Shown: in pieces, positions 1 through 6,453 of the stretch
How the letters are laid out: the number at the start of each line of letters is the position of its first letter
How positions within the stretch are numbered: the stretch's first letter is position 1
DNA from: UBA5158 sp040389045
GTDB taxonomy: Bacteria > Pseudomonadota > Gammaproteobacteria > DSM-16500
Direction of reading: 5' to 3'
Assembly: GCA_040389045.1 (NCBI GenBank)
Contig: JAZKAT010000014.1
Span: 62,001-126,000 of the forward strand
Length of the DNA stretch: 64,000 nt
The notes under the pieces: model-generated
Told to the model about the DNA's origin: nothing
The model's input: the letters and a program-made list of their open reading frames with translations, nothing else
Database searches by the model: none
Program-made: the position numbers and the translations under genes

Positions 1-530
1 TTCAAGATTTGATAAAAATGGTTGGCGGCACACCGCTAGTCGTTAAATTTTTAGAAGGTACGCAAGGCATAGGTGTAGTGCTGGTTGAAACCACCAAGGC
101 GGCGCGTAGTGTTATCGAAGCTTTCCTGGGCTTGAAAGTAAATATTTTAGTTCAGGAATACATAAAAGAATCCAGCGGCGCTGATGTGCGCTGTTTTGTC
201 GTCGGCGGCGATGTCGTCGCGGCCATGCGCAGACAATCACGTTCACCCGAAGAATTTCGTTCTAACTTGCACCGCGGCGGTAGCGCGAGCGCGGTGGACA
301 TCACGGATGAAGAACGCACCATGGCAATACGCGCGGCGCATATCATAGGTTTGAATGTGGCAGGCGTCGATATCGTCCGTTCCAATCGCGGCCCATTAAT
401 CATGGAAGTTAACGCATCCCCTGGCCTTGAAGGCATTGAAAAAGCCACCGGCAAAGATGTCGCCAGCACCATCATTAAATTTATCGAAGAAAGCACAGAT
501 TCGGATGATAGGATTGTGGGGAAAGGTTGA
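1..530 (+). CDS. rimK: RimK-type ATP-grasp ligase, C-terminal part (cut by window start)
   Basis: The reading frame (codons from base 3) is open through the left edge, so the N-terminal part lies outside the window; the in-frame TTG at 9 is not the true start. The visible ~176 residues carry the ATP-grasp core: the glycine-rich loop VKFLEGTQGIG, the LVQEYIKE strand, the DVRCFVVGG strand, FRSNLHRGG, and the Mg2+/ATP-binding end AGVDIVRSNRGPLIMEVNASPG with E and N ligands. This matches the ribosomal protein S6:glutamate ligase family, cytosolic enzymes that add glutamates to a C-terminus; substrate specificity cannot be confirmed from this fragment. The tail after the ATP-grasp core is short and acidic. 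A palindromic repeat follows within 40 bp of the stop. Confidence 0.93.
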   Translation, partial: QDLIKMVGGTPLVVKFLEGTQGIGVVLVETTKAARSVIEAFLGLKVNILVQEYIKESSGADVRCFVVGGDVVAAMRRQSRSPEEFRSNLHRGGSASAVDITDEERTMAIRAAHIIGLNVAGVDIVRSNRGPLIMEVNASPGLEGIEKATGKDVASTIIKFIEESTDSDDRIVGKG

Positions 531-567
531 TATTAATCGCAACGCCAAATCAGCAACCATATTATGC

Positions 568-596
568 ATGGATTCCCGCCTTCGCGGGAATGACAG
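568..596. repeat. Family A palindrome (dRS3-like), single copy
   Basis: Core ATTCCCGCCTTCGCGGGAAT flanked by ATGG on the left and GACAG on the right. It lies 38 bp after the rimK stop. The core has the ATTCCC-N8-GGGAAT form of the Neisseria dRS3 repeat, which also occurs in other proteobacteria. It can form a strong hairpin and may help end transcription. Confidence 0.85.
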
Positions 597-616
597 CAAC
601 TGGGCTGAGCTTGTGT

Positions 617-642
617 AGGTTGGGCTGAGCGCAGCCCAACAG
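617..642. repeat. Family B palindrome, short version
   Basis: GGTTGGGCTGAGCGCAGCCCAACAG: an interrupted palindrome with arms GTTGGGCT/AGCCCAAC. It lacks the GCGAAG segment present in the copies at 891 and 35241, so the loop is shorter. Confidence 0.8.
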
Positions 643-644
643 CT

Positions 645-803
645 TTAATGTAAAACATTAATCATCACAATATATAACACCGCAAGAAAAAACACCGGTA
701 ATACCCCAAACCCCAGAATTCGATGTATTTGAATCCTGTTTTCTGGGCTCTCGTTATAAAAATTTTTTAATTTCTCGAACAAGGTGATGTCCCCATTGCT
801 GTC
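645..803 (-). CDS. Possible small single-span membrane protein (doubtful)
   Basis: A minus-strand frame ending at 645 encodes an amphipathic stretch (LFEKLKNFYNESPENRIQIH) followed by one clear membrane helix (GFGVLPVFFLAVLYIVMINV). The only in-frame ATG (at 827) lies inside a family A palindrome and encodes repeat-derived residues, so it is unlikely to be native. A TTG just before LFEK, near 780, is the most natural start and would give about 45 residues; no good ribosome site is visible. It may be a small gene whose 5' end was replaced by the repeat, or chance coding. The helix and its charge layout are the only support. Confidence 0.3.
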   Translation of the reverse strand, partial: DSNGDITLFEKLKNFYNESPENRIQIHRILGFGVLPVFFLAVLYIVMINVLH

Positions 804-879
804 ATTCCCGCGCAGGCGGGAATCCATTTAAAGTAGCAACCATACCATGAATGGATTCCCGCCTGCGCGGGAATGACAG
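800..879. repeat. Family A doublet (two inverted palindromes, ~24 bp spacer)
   Basis: Two family A units face each other: TGTCATTCCCGCGCAGGCGG... at 800 and ...GCCTGCGCGGGAATGACAG ending at 879. The outer ends are TGTCATT/AATGACAG and the inner ends are ATCCAT/ATGGAT. The whole forms a large inverted repeat around a unique spacer. The same architecture recurs at 10193, 28694 and 35133 with different spacers. Confidence 0.85.
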
Positions 880-890
880 TGGTGCAAGTT

Positions 891-924
891 TGTAGGTTGG
901 GCTGAGCGCAGCGAAGCCCAACAG
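891..924. repeat. Family B palindrome
   Basis: Arms GTTGGGCT...AGCCCAAC around GAGCGCAGCGA. It sits inside the 55 bp that are duplicated across the assembly gap (second copy at 1046-1079). A diverged relative is at 35241-35273. Confidence 0.85.
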
Positions 925-941
925 TTTTTAATGCTAACTAT

Positions 942-1041
942 NNNNNNNNNNNNNNNNNNNNNNNNNNNNNNNNNNNNNNNNNNNNNNNNNNNNNNNNNNN
1001 NNNNNNNNNNNNNNNNNNNNNNNNNNNNNNNNNNNNNNNNN
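942..1041. other. Assembly gap (100 N) with 55-bp identical flanks
   Basis: Exactly 100 N. Bases 887-941 and 1042-1096 are identical over 55 bases. This is what a scaffolder leaves when two contigs that overlap by one k-mer (k=55) are joined without merging. The 531-1145 stretch otherwise holds only repeats, one doubtful small ORF and a stub of the next gene's 3' end. Confidence 0.95.
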
Positions 1042-1091
1042 AGTTTGTAGGTTGGGCTGAGCGCAGCGAAGCCCAACAGTTTTTAATGCTA

Positions 1092-1130
1092 ACTATCGTC
1101 TCAAGCTAACCAGAGTTCTTCCCAACATCC
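1092..1130 (-). pseudogene. Diverged second copy of the 3' end of the 1146-2390 gene
   Basis: Read on the minus strand it ends RTLVSLRR-stop, against RTPASLRR-stop at the end of the intact gene 54 bp away. The trailing non-coding bases (AGTTTTTAATGCTAACTATC on the plus strand) are identical in both copies. Only the last ~12 codons are recognisable. It is not a gene, but a remnant or partial tandem duplication. Confidence 0.65.
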
Positions 1131-1145
1131 AGTTTTTAATGCTAA

Positions 1146-2390
1146 CTATCGTCTCAAACTAGCCGGTGTTCTTTCTAACAACAAGTCCGACATCACATCA
1201 ACCGCGGCACCATCGGGTAATTGCAAATCTTTCTTGGTTAACCGCACCGATTTTTCTTCCGGCTGAATTAACTGTAATGGTAAAACCTTAAAGAAGGATA
1301 CAACATAAGATAGTCCTACATAATCGGGCAAACAATAAGTTGGTTTACCTAGCACAACACCTTTGGTTGCAAGTGTTGAGGGTTTTGCTGAAGCAACTGA
1401 ACTGGCAGCGAGGAACACTTGGTTTCCAGTTAAATTGACGAACAGCAACCGGTAACTTTTCAAAGTAGCTGGTGAAAGTTCTGCTTTGATATCGTTAGGA
1501 ATAATTATTCTCGCTGGGAAAACTGGGAAATTGGCATGAGCGCCTTTTTCCATCCAGGCCAGAAGTTTAGATACATGCTGCTCCATATTCTTGGTGCCAG
1601 GATGCAAACCAATACGTACCACGGTTTTTTCCTGGTCTTTCAGATCAAAATGCAGCGCTTGCAGTAAAGCTAGATCATCCTCAATTACTGTTGAGCCGGA
1701 AATAAAAAGCAGTCGCTTTCCTTCCGAAATTTCTAATTGTTGCAATGTATTATTAATCTCAGTGGGTTCAATTTTAACTTCAAACATTTCATCTAATTCT
1801 GGACTACTCACTGCATGGCAGGTTAAACGATTATTCACAGCCAACATGCGCCTTGCTTCTTCCGCGAATGCCAGTAAAAAACTAATATGCGCCGCCCACT
1901 CACTGCTTAACAATGACCACAGCGGATTATTGATGGAATCTTGAAAAAAATCAAAATTAGCAATACGAACAAAGTCACCCACATATACTTGGTCGGGCGC
2001 AGATTGTTCGTCAGCTAACAACAATTGCTTTTGCTTAGTTAAGATTTCAATAATTTGATAAGGAACCAATGCATTTGGAAAACACGAACTGCCTACTATG
2101 CTGTATTCTGGGTTTAATTTCGCAAGCTCATTGGTAACAATCCGTATTTCTTCAACCGTTAGCGCTCTGTCATTCAAACTTTCAAGTGTAGTTTTAGTTA
2201 ACCACTTAGTAATTACTATGACATCATCTTTATGCTGTTTATTGGCCTCGTCGTCAAAAATTTTCTTCGCCGCCACACCAATTACTAAAAACTTTATCGA
2301 TTTAGTTTTATCTTTAAGAAGCAATGTTTTTGCCCCTTTTAATATAGTCCTGGTATTTCCCGTATCGAAACAAACAAACAATCTAGTCAT
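1146..2390 (-). CDS. Unrecognised cytosolic protein, possible GT-B-like fold
   Basis: The 414-residue product has no signal peptide or membrane helix. I do not recognise a family. The N-terminus (TRLFVCFDTGNTRTIL) and a mid-protein strand (KRLLFISGSTVIEDD) look like starts of two Rossmann-like halves. Near the C-terminus, AKPSTLATKGVVLGKPTYCLP resembles the nucleotide-sugar-binding end of GT-B enzymes, where a Ser/Thr-rich turn precedes GKP. A glycosyltransferase role is inference only. The ATG at 2390 has a weak upstream GGGATGAT. It is divergent from skp across ~200 bp. Its 3' end is duplicated just downstream. A Legionella-type effector would be an alternative, without positive evidence. 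Confidence 0.75.
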   Translation of the reverse strand: MTRLFVCFDTGNTRTILKGAKTLLLKDKTKSIKFLVIGVAAKKIFDDEANKQHKDDVIVITKWLTKTTLESLNDRALTVEEIRIVTNELAKLNPEYSIVGSSCFPNALVPYQIIEILTKQKQLLLADEQSAPDQVYVGDFVRIANFDFFQDSINNPLWSLLSSEWAAHISFLLAFAEEARRMLAVNNRLTCHAVSSPELDEMFEVKIEPTEINNTLQQLEISEGKRLLFISGSTVIEDDLALLQALHFDLKDQEKTVVRIGLHPGTKNMEQHVSKLLAWMEKGAHANFPVFPARIIIPNDIKAELSPATLKSYRLLFVNLTGNQVFLAASSVASAKPSTLATKGVVLGKPTYCLPDYVGLSYVVSFFKVLPLQLIQPEEKSVRLTKKDLQLPDGAAVDVMSDLLLERTPASLRR

Positions 2391-2588
2391 GTTTAAATAT
2401 CATCCCAAAATGTGTATTGTGAAACAAACTTGCTGGATGATACTGAATTGAATGAAAAACTGCAAAGGCTAGCGCTTTTTAATAAAATCACCTCCTAATT
2501 TTGCCAGAAGTAAACCCCTATTTTGTTGCTTATATGGGCTAAATTTGTGGTAAAATTACCCATATTATAAAGAAAGGGAGAACTCGTT

Positions 2589-3098
2589 ATGAAGCGCTTT
2601 TTATCTATGATGTTGATTGTAATTGGACTTATTGCCACCCCACTGTATGCTGCTCAGACCGTCAAAATGGCCGTAGTAAGCTTGGAACAAATCTTACAAA
2701 ACTCCAAATATGCTGAATCTTTAAATGCGGATTTGCGTAAGCAATTTCAACCTCGCCAAAGCGCCATTAACGATGCTCAAAGAAAGCTGCAGGATGAAGT
2801 GGATAAATATACGTTCAATAGTTTCAGTATGACTCCAGATGATCGTGGCAAGCTGCAAGCAACAATCAATGCAGACAAAACTGGCCTAGATCAAATGGTT
2901 GCTGCGTTCCAAAAAGATTATGCTACTGCACAAGCCCAAGCTCAAGGTCAATTCTTGAAGAAACTGGGTGATGTCATTAACAAAATCGGTGCTAACGAAC
3001 ACTACGATATCATTGAAAGGGCCGCTAATATTCTTTACATTAATGGCTCCGTTGATATCACCAAACAAGTGATCGATAGCCTGAACTCAGCAAGCTAA
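2589..3098 (+). CDS. skp: OmpH/Skp-family periplasmic chaperone
   Basis: The 169-residue product begins with a signal peptide (MKRFLSMMLIVIGLIATPLYA, cleavage likely after AxA near residue 21). The short strand VKMAVVSLEQIL and a long central helical hairpin follow (roughly residues 45-140, rich in Gln, Lys and Ala). The family member Skp is a trimeric periplasmic chaperone that holds unfolded outer-membrane proteins on their way to the BAM complex. Size and layout fit. The start has AAAGGGAG upstream. It is not in the usual bamA-skp-lpxD cluster but alone, so it may be a second, diverged OmpH paralogue. A hairpin terminator follows immediately. Confidence 0.85.
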   Translation: MKRFLSMMLIVIGLIATPLYAAQTVKMAVVSLEQILQNSKYAESLNADLRKQFQPRQSAINDAQRKLQDEVDKYTFNSFSMTPDDRGKLQATINADKTGLDQMVAAFQKDYATAQAQAQGQFLKKLGDVINKIGANEHYDIIERAANILYINGSVDITKQVIDSLNSAS

Positions 3099-3106
3099 GC
3101 TTCATT

Positions 3107-3133
3107 GCCGCTGGTTACCAAACCAGCGGCTTT
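3107..3133 (+). terminator. Hairpin terminator after skp
   Basis: Perfect 10-bp stem GCCGCTGGTT / AACCAGCGGC around ACCA, followed by TTT and then a mixed sequence. The U tract is short. It lies between the convergent skp and DUF1704 genes, so it may serve both strands. Confidence 0.7.
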
Positions 3134-3142
3134 GCAGCACCT

Positions 3143-4432
3143 TTAATGTAGTATCGCTTTAAAATCCGTGGCTAATCGCTGTAAATCCAGTTTATTCAAA
3201 AATAATGAATAACACATCCAGGCACTCAATGCCGCGATATCCTGAAATTGCGGCGGCACATATTTGGGTGGGGTGACAATATTCTCTTCCACCAGATCAG
3301 CAAAAATATGAATATCTTCCAGCGTCGTTTTACCCAGAAATAGTAAGGGAATTTGATTAACCAAACCGCGCTGCACCGCCAGGCGCACATAATTATAAAT
3401 TAAAATAAACCCTTTGCTGTAAGACAAGTCTTTGGTAAAGGGGCCACCATCAGGAACACTGCCCCGAAACACGCGCGTGGAAAAATGATAACTTTCGCTA
3501 TCTTCTAAACCCTGATCGCGATAAAAATTAAAAACATCCAGAAAGTCAGCGCCGCTTTCCGCCATACTCACCGCAGTGATACGGTTAGTTAAGCGTTTCA
3601 ACCGGCCTGGATAAGATGAAAAAGTAAAAACTTCTGAAATAATTCCCAAACCTTCCTGAGTGATAGTGGAAGATGGCGGCCCCTTGCTGAGGAAAGTGCA
3701 AATAGGTTGCGCCATACCATTTAACGTAGTCCCTAAATGTACCCAGCCTTCGTGAATTTCAAAGACCCGAATTTCGCGTTCGCTGAACATTAAGCCTTTA
3801 TGAATTTTTATGCGGTCCGCTCCCGCAGATGCATCGGCGATAATCCCATCGCTCAACTCTACCCGCACCCGGTCGCTATCATCAAAGTACGTACTGAGTC
3901 GCTCACTGAGAATTGCCACCGCTTCTTCACTGGTGAAACATTTAATATCAGCCTTGGTGACAACCTGTTCCTTGATATTCGCCAGCGTACTGGTAACCAC
4001 GGTCGCTAAATCTTTTAAGGTGGGCGCTCCGATATGAAACGCATCGTCGGAACTGCCATATAATTCCTGGGAAATTTCCGTAAACTTAGGCGTGCCGCGC
4101 GCCAGCAGCATTTCCACCACCCGCGAATACTCTCTACACATACGCTGCATGACGCTGCCCACACCGCTGTATTGGCCCAGCAGGCGTCTTATGCTGCGTT
4201 CAATTTCATGGAATTCTTCAATTTTTCGCAAGGGATCAAAATTCAGCGGGGATTGGTCTAGATAATAAGCCGTGTTAACTTCAGGCAATCTCTTAAACTT
4301 ATGGCGAAAAAAATCTTCTTGAATTTTTTGGTTCCATTTCAGCGCATCCAAAACGCGTATGGGTTTTTGGGCAACAACAATTCTTTCCGAAAGTTCATGA
4401 ATGACTTGCTGATAATCGGTAAGCGTAGTCAC
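3143..4432 (-). CDS. DUF1704 / QEGLA-motif protein, putative metallopeptidase
   Basis: A 429-residue soluble protein of the DUF1704 family (TIGR02421-like, called flavohemoglobin expression-modulating QEGLA motif protein). Visible signatures are HEGWVH at residues 227-232, an HExxxH zinc motif, and TQEGLG at 259-264, whose Glu260 would be the third ligand. The eukaryotic relatives (KIAA0895 group) are tubulin-tail carboxypeptidases, so a carboxypeptidase-like role is plausible; the bacterial substrate is unknown. The N-terminal ~150 residues are helical. The ATG at 4432 lies about 95 bp upstream in transcription of nothing else, so it is a single-gene unit. No key residue is missing. Confidence 0.85.
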   Translation of the reverse strand: MTTLTDYQQVIHELSERIVVAQKPIRVLDALKWNQKIQEDFFRHKFKRLPEVNTAYYLDQSPLNFDPLRKIEEFHEIERSIRRLLGQYSGVGSVMQRMCREYSRVVEMLLARGTPKFTEISQELYGSSDDAFHIGAPTLKDLATVVTSTLANIKEQVVTKADIKCFTSEEAVAILSERLSTYFDDSDRVRVELSDGIIADASAGADRIKIHKGLMFSEREIRVFEIHEGWVHLGTTLNGMAQPICTFLSKGPPSSTITQEGLGIISEVFTFSSYPGRLKRLTNRITAVSMAESGADFLDVFNFYRDQGLEDSESYHFSTRVFRGSVPDGGPFTKDLSYSKGFILIYNYVRLAVQRGLVNQIPLLFLGKTTLEDIHIFADLVEENIVTPPKYVPPQFQDIAALSAWMCYSLFLNKLDLQRLATDFKAILH

Positions 4433-4527
4433 GGAAATCCATTCCTTATTAATCTACTAGCATGGTAACAAGACCGTCAATTACCGGCAATACCAGAACC
4501 AAGAATAGAATAAAATAAACGGATAAC

Positions 4528-4788
4528 TTATAGCATGTCGAATTTTTTGAGCATGCTACGTAGCGTACCGCGAGATACACCCAAAATTCGAGCTGCTTCA
4601 GATTGATTATCGCGCGTAAATTTCATTACGGCGACCAACAAAGGCTCTTCGATCTCATCCAGGAAAAAATCGTAAACATTGCGGGGTTCTTCACCCTTCA
4701 AGTTAGCAAAATATTGCTGCATGATTTCGGTCACACTGCTGCGTAATGAATGTGAAGTTATTTCTGAATCAATTACATGTTTATCCAT
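4528..4788 (-). CDS. fis: Fis-family nucleoid protein
   Basis: An 86-residue protein starting at the ATG at 4788, preceded by CAGGGA. The frame is open further upstream, but that extension overlaps the preceding gene and has no family similarity. The C-terminal helix-turn-helix (residues ~60-84, NQSEAARILGVSRGTLRSML) is the standard Fis DNA-binding unit, and the N-terminal half carries the dimerisation helices. Fis bends DNA and regulates rRNA and growth-phase genes. It usually follows dusB; here it lies 28 bp after a DksA/TraR-like gene and shares its promoter. Legionella and Coxiella relatives often carry several Fis paralogues, so this may not be the main one. Confidence 0.9.
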   Translation of the reverse strand: MDKHVIDSEITSHSLRSSVTEIMQQYFANLKGEEPRNVYDFFLDEIEEPLLVAVMKFTRDNQSEAARILGVSRGTLRSMLKKFDML

Positions 4789-4816
4789 AATGAAATGTTC
4801 CCTGAGTACTTTAAAA

Positions 4817-5038
4817 TTAGTAATTTGCAAATAGAGCTTTACGGCGCTCTGTTTCCTCTGCGCATTGAAAACACAAACTGAAACCCAACTTACGTCTTGC
4901 TGTAGCAATCGGCTCTTCACATTCCGCGCAATTCTTTGCCCCTGCTTTACTGCTTGTTGCCTGGCGGACCATCTTGTTAAGCGCATTGGAAATCAAGAGT
5001 TCATGATAGTCATTAGCTATATCAGCTTCATCAGCCAT
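4817..5038 (-). CDS. DksA/TraR-type zinc-finger protein
   Basis: A 73-residue protein. The ATG at 5038 (MADEADIAND) is favoured over an earlier in-frame start because the strong site GGAGGTG lies 7 bases upstream. A helical N-terminus is followed by a four-cysteine zinc finger at C37, C40, C56 and C59 (CAEC...CFQC), the signature of the C4 DksA/TraR family. It lacks the long coiled coil of DksA, so it is TraR/YbiI-sized. Relatives bind the RNA polymerase secondary channel and modulate promoters. It is the first gene of a two-gene operon with fis, read from the promoter at 5065-5093. Confidence 0.88.
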   Translation of the reverse strand: MADEADIANDYHELLISNALNKMVRQATSSKAGAKNCAECEEPIATARRKLGFSLCFQCAEETERRKALFANY

Positions 5039-5064
5039 GTAACACCTCCGAACAAGAGGGGGCA

Positions 5065-5093
5065 ATTATACTTGAAAGTTTTTAATATCCCAA
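5065..5093 (-). promoter_or_regulatory. Sigma70-type promoter for the zinc-finger/fis operon
   Basis: On the minus strand: -35 TTGGGA (5093-5088), 17-bp spacer, perfect -10 TATAAT (5070-5065), 27 bp upstream of the zinc-finger ATG. Confidence 0.7.
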
Positions 5094-5210
5094 TACGATA
5101 CAATCAGTATCAGTAAAAAAAAGTGACCAGAATGTTTAAATATTGAGCCAAGGTTTGTAAGATGAAAAAATGTAGGGTGACGCTATGCTGTTGCGCGGGA
5201 ATGAAGCGGT

Positions 5211-5945
5211 TCAAACCATATCGCCAAAACTACACTGTAACGCACTCAGTGCAGCAACCGCCGCCGTCTCAGTTCGTAAAATCCTTGGCCCCAGATTCAA
5301 AGCCGAAAATTGCCGCGTTAGCGCGGCATTGATTTCAGGCTCGCTTAAACCGCCTTCCGGACCAATCAACAAGATCACACTGGCTGAAGGTTTTACCTGA
5401 TAATCCCGCAATTTGCTGGTGCTAAGCGGCGCTAACACAAAACATTGGTCCGCCTGCGCAGCTGATACCCAGTCCCTAAAGTTTTGCACCGGCGCTAATT
5501 CTGGCAGACGATTGCGGCCGCACTGTTCACAGGCGCTGATAATAATCGATTGCCAATGTTGCCAGCGTTTTTCCCGGCGGTCTTGCGCCAATTTCACCGT
5601 GCTGCGCTCAGTCAACAGCGGTATGATTTTTTTAACACCCAATTCAACCGCTTTTTGGATGATGTAATCCATTTTTTCACCGCGCGCTATGCCTTGCGCT
5701 AAATATAAATTCAGCGGAGATTCTGCTTCGCGCGCGTTAAATTTGTTGATGCGTAACGTCACCGATTTTTTAGTGATAGTTTCAATTACACTGGCGTATT
5801 CACCCCCGCTACCATTGAACACGGTCACCGGGTCTTGAATTTTCGCGCGCAAAACCCGCGCCAAGTGATGCGACGCCACGTCATCCAGTGTAACTAACGC
5901 GCCTTCGCTCAAATCCACTTGCTGATAAATACGGGCAATAGTCAT
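5211..5945 (-). CDS. rsmE: 16S rRNA m3U1498 methyltransferase
   Basis: A 244-residue protein with the RsmE layout: an N-terminal PUA-like domain (to ~residue 70, with HHLARVLR) and a SPOUT methyltransferase domain. The SPOUT knot is visible as LIGPEGGLSEPEI (~190-203) and LGPRILRTETAAVAAL near the end, where S-adenosylmethionine binds. The enzyme methylates N3 of U1498 in 16S rRNA within the 30S subunit. Length matches the family (~243). The start ATG lies 1 bp after the stop of the [2Fe-2S] gene, so the pair is co-transcribed. Confidence 0.96.
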   Translation of the reverse strand: MTIARIYQQVDLSEGALVTLDDVASHHLARVLRAKIQDPVTVFNGSGGEYASVIETITKKSVTLRINKFNAREAESPLNLYLAQGIARGEKMDYIIQKAVELGVKKIIPLLTERSTVKLAQDRREKRWQHWQSIIISACEQCGRNRLPELAPVQNFRDWVSAAQADQCFVLAPLSTSKLRDYQVKPSASVILLIGPEGGLSEPEINAALTRQFSALNLGPRILRTETAAVAALSALQCSFGDMV

Positions 5946-5946
5946 T

Positions 5947-6297
5947 TTAAGAAATCACATAATCAGCAACTGGCACGCCACCTATCAAATGCTCTTGAAT
6001 AATGCGCTCCAATACCGCCGGTGAGCAGGAGTGGTACCAGACCCCGTCGGGATAAACTACCGCGATGGGGCCTTGTCGGCAGACCCGCAAACAATTGGCT
6101 TTAGAACGGTAAATTTCGCCGTGATCTGATAAGCCCAATTCTTTTAACCGGTCCTTTAAAAATTCCCACGCCATTTGCCCAACCGCCAGTGCGCAACATT
6201 TTGGCTTGGTCTGATCACAACATAAAAAAATATGCCGTCTGATATTACTCAGCCCCAAGTCTCTAGCCCGTTCTTTTAATTCAAGTTCTGGATTCAT
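5947..6297 (-). CDS. Thioredoxin-like [2Fe-2S] ferredoxin
   Basis: A 116-residue protein of the (2Fe-2S) ferredoxin-domain family (COG3411 type). Candidate cluster ligands are C26/C27, C34/C35, C69 and C73, in the pattern HIFLCCDQTKPKCC...NCLRVC; C91 (SCSP) is extra. The C-terminus keeps the family's VYPDGVWYH segment. It probably shuttles electrons in the cytosol; the partner is unknown. It is the first gene of a tight pair with rsmE, an arrangement not obviously functional. Confidence 0.88.
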   Translation of the reverse strand: MNPELELKERARDLGLSNIRRHIFLCCDQTKPKCCALAVGQMAWEFLKDRLKELGLSDHGEIYRSKANCLRVCRQGPIAVVYPDGVWYHSCSPAVLERIIQEHLIGGVPVADYVIS

Positions 6298-6316
6298 CTA
6301 AAGTCTCTTCCACTAA

Positions 6317-6369
6317 TTCACCTCTCCCCTTGTGGGAGAGGTCGGCGCCGCAGGCGACGGGTGAGGGGT
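6317..6369. repeat. Family C palindromic repeat
   Basis: Stem CCTCTCCC...GGGAGAGG followed by GACGGGTGAGGGGT. A second copy lies in opposite orientation at 13496-13546 with a diverged centre. It lies just upstream of miaB and produces a spurious N-terminal extension of that frame. Confidence 0.8.
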
Positions 6370-6453
6370 AATTGTAAAGACAGAATCCTAGAAAACCAAC
6401 CAGCATTCACATATCATAGCCGGTTAGTTTCAGAAACCCGGAGCAAAAAAGTA

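Noticed and set aside
828..1076. Open frames running through the N gaps (also 28686-28966 and 35237-35425)
   Set aside because: They contain the N run and repeat-derived residues only.
4789..4986. Longer Fis form starting at 4986
   Set aside because: The extension lies inside the zinc-finger gene in another frame and has no Fis similarity; 86 residues is a normal Fis length.
6361..6453. N-terminal extension of miaB
   Set aside because: It starts in the family C repeat, and family similarity begins at MNKLYIQ, where a ribosome site is present.
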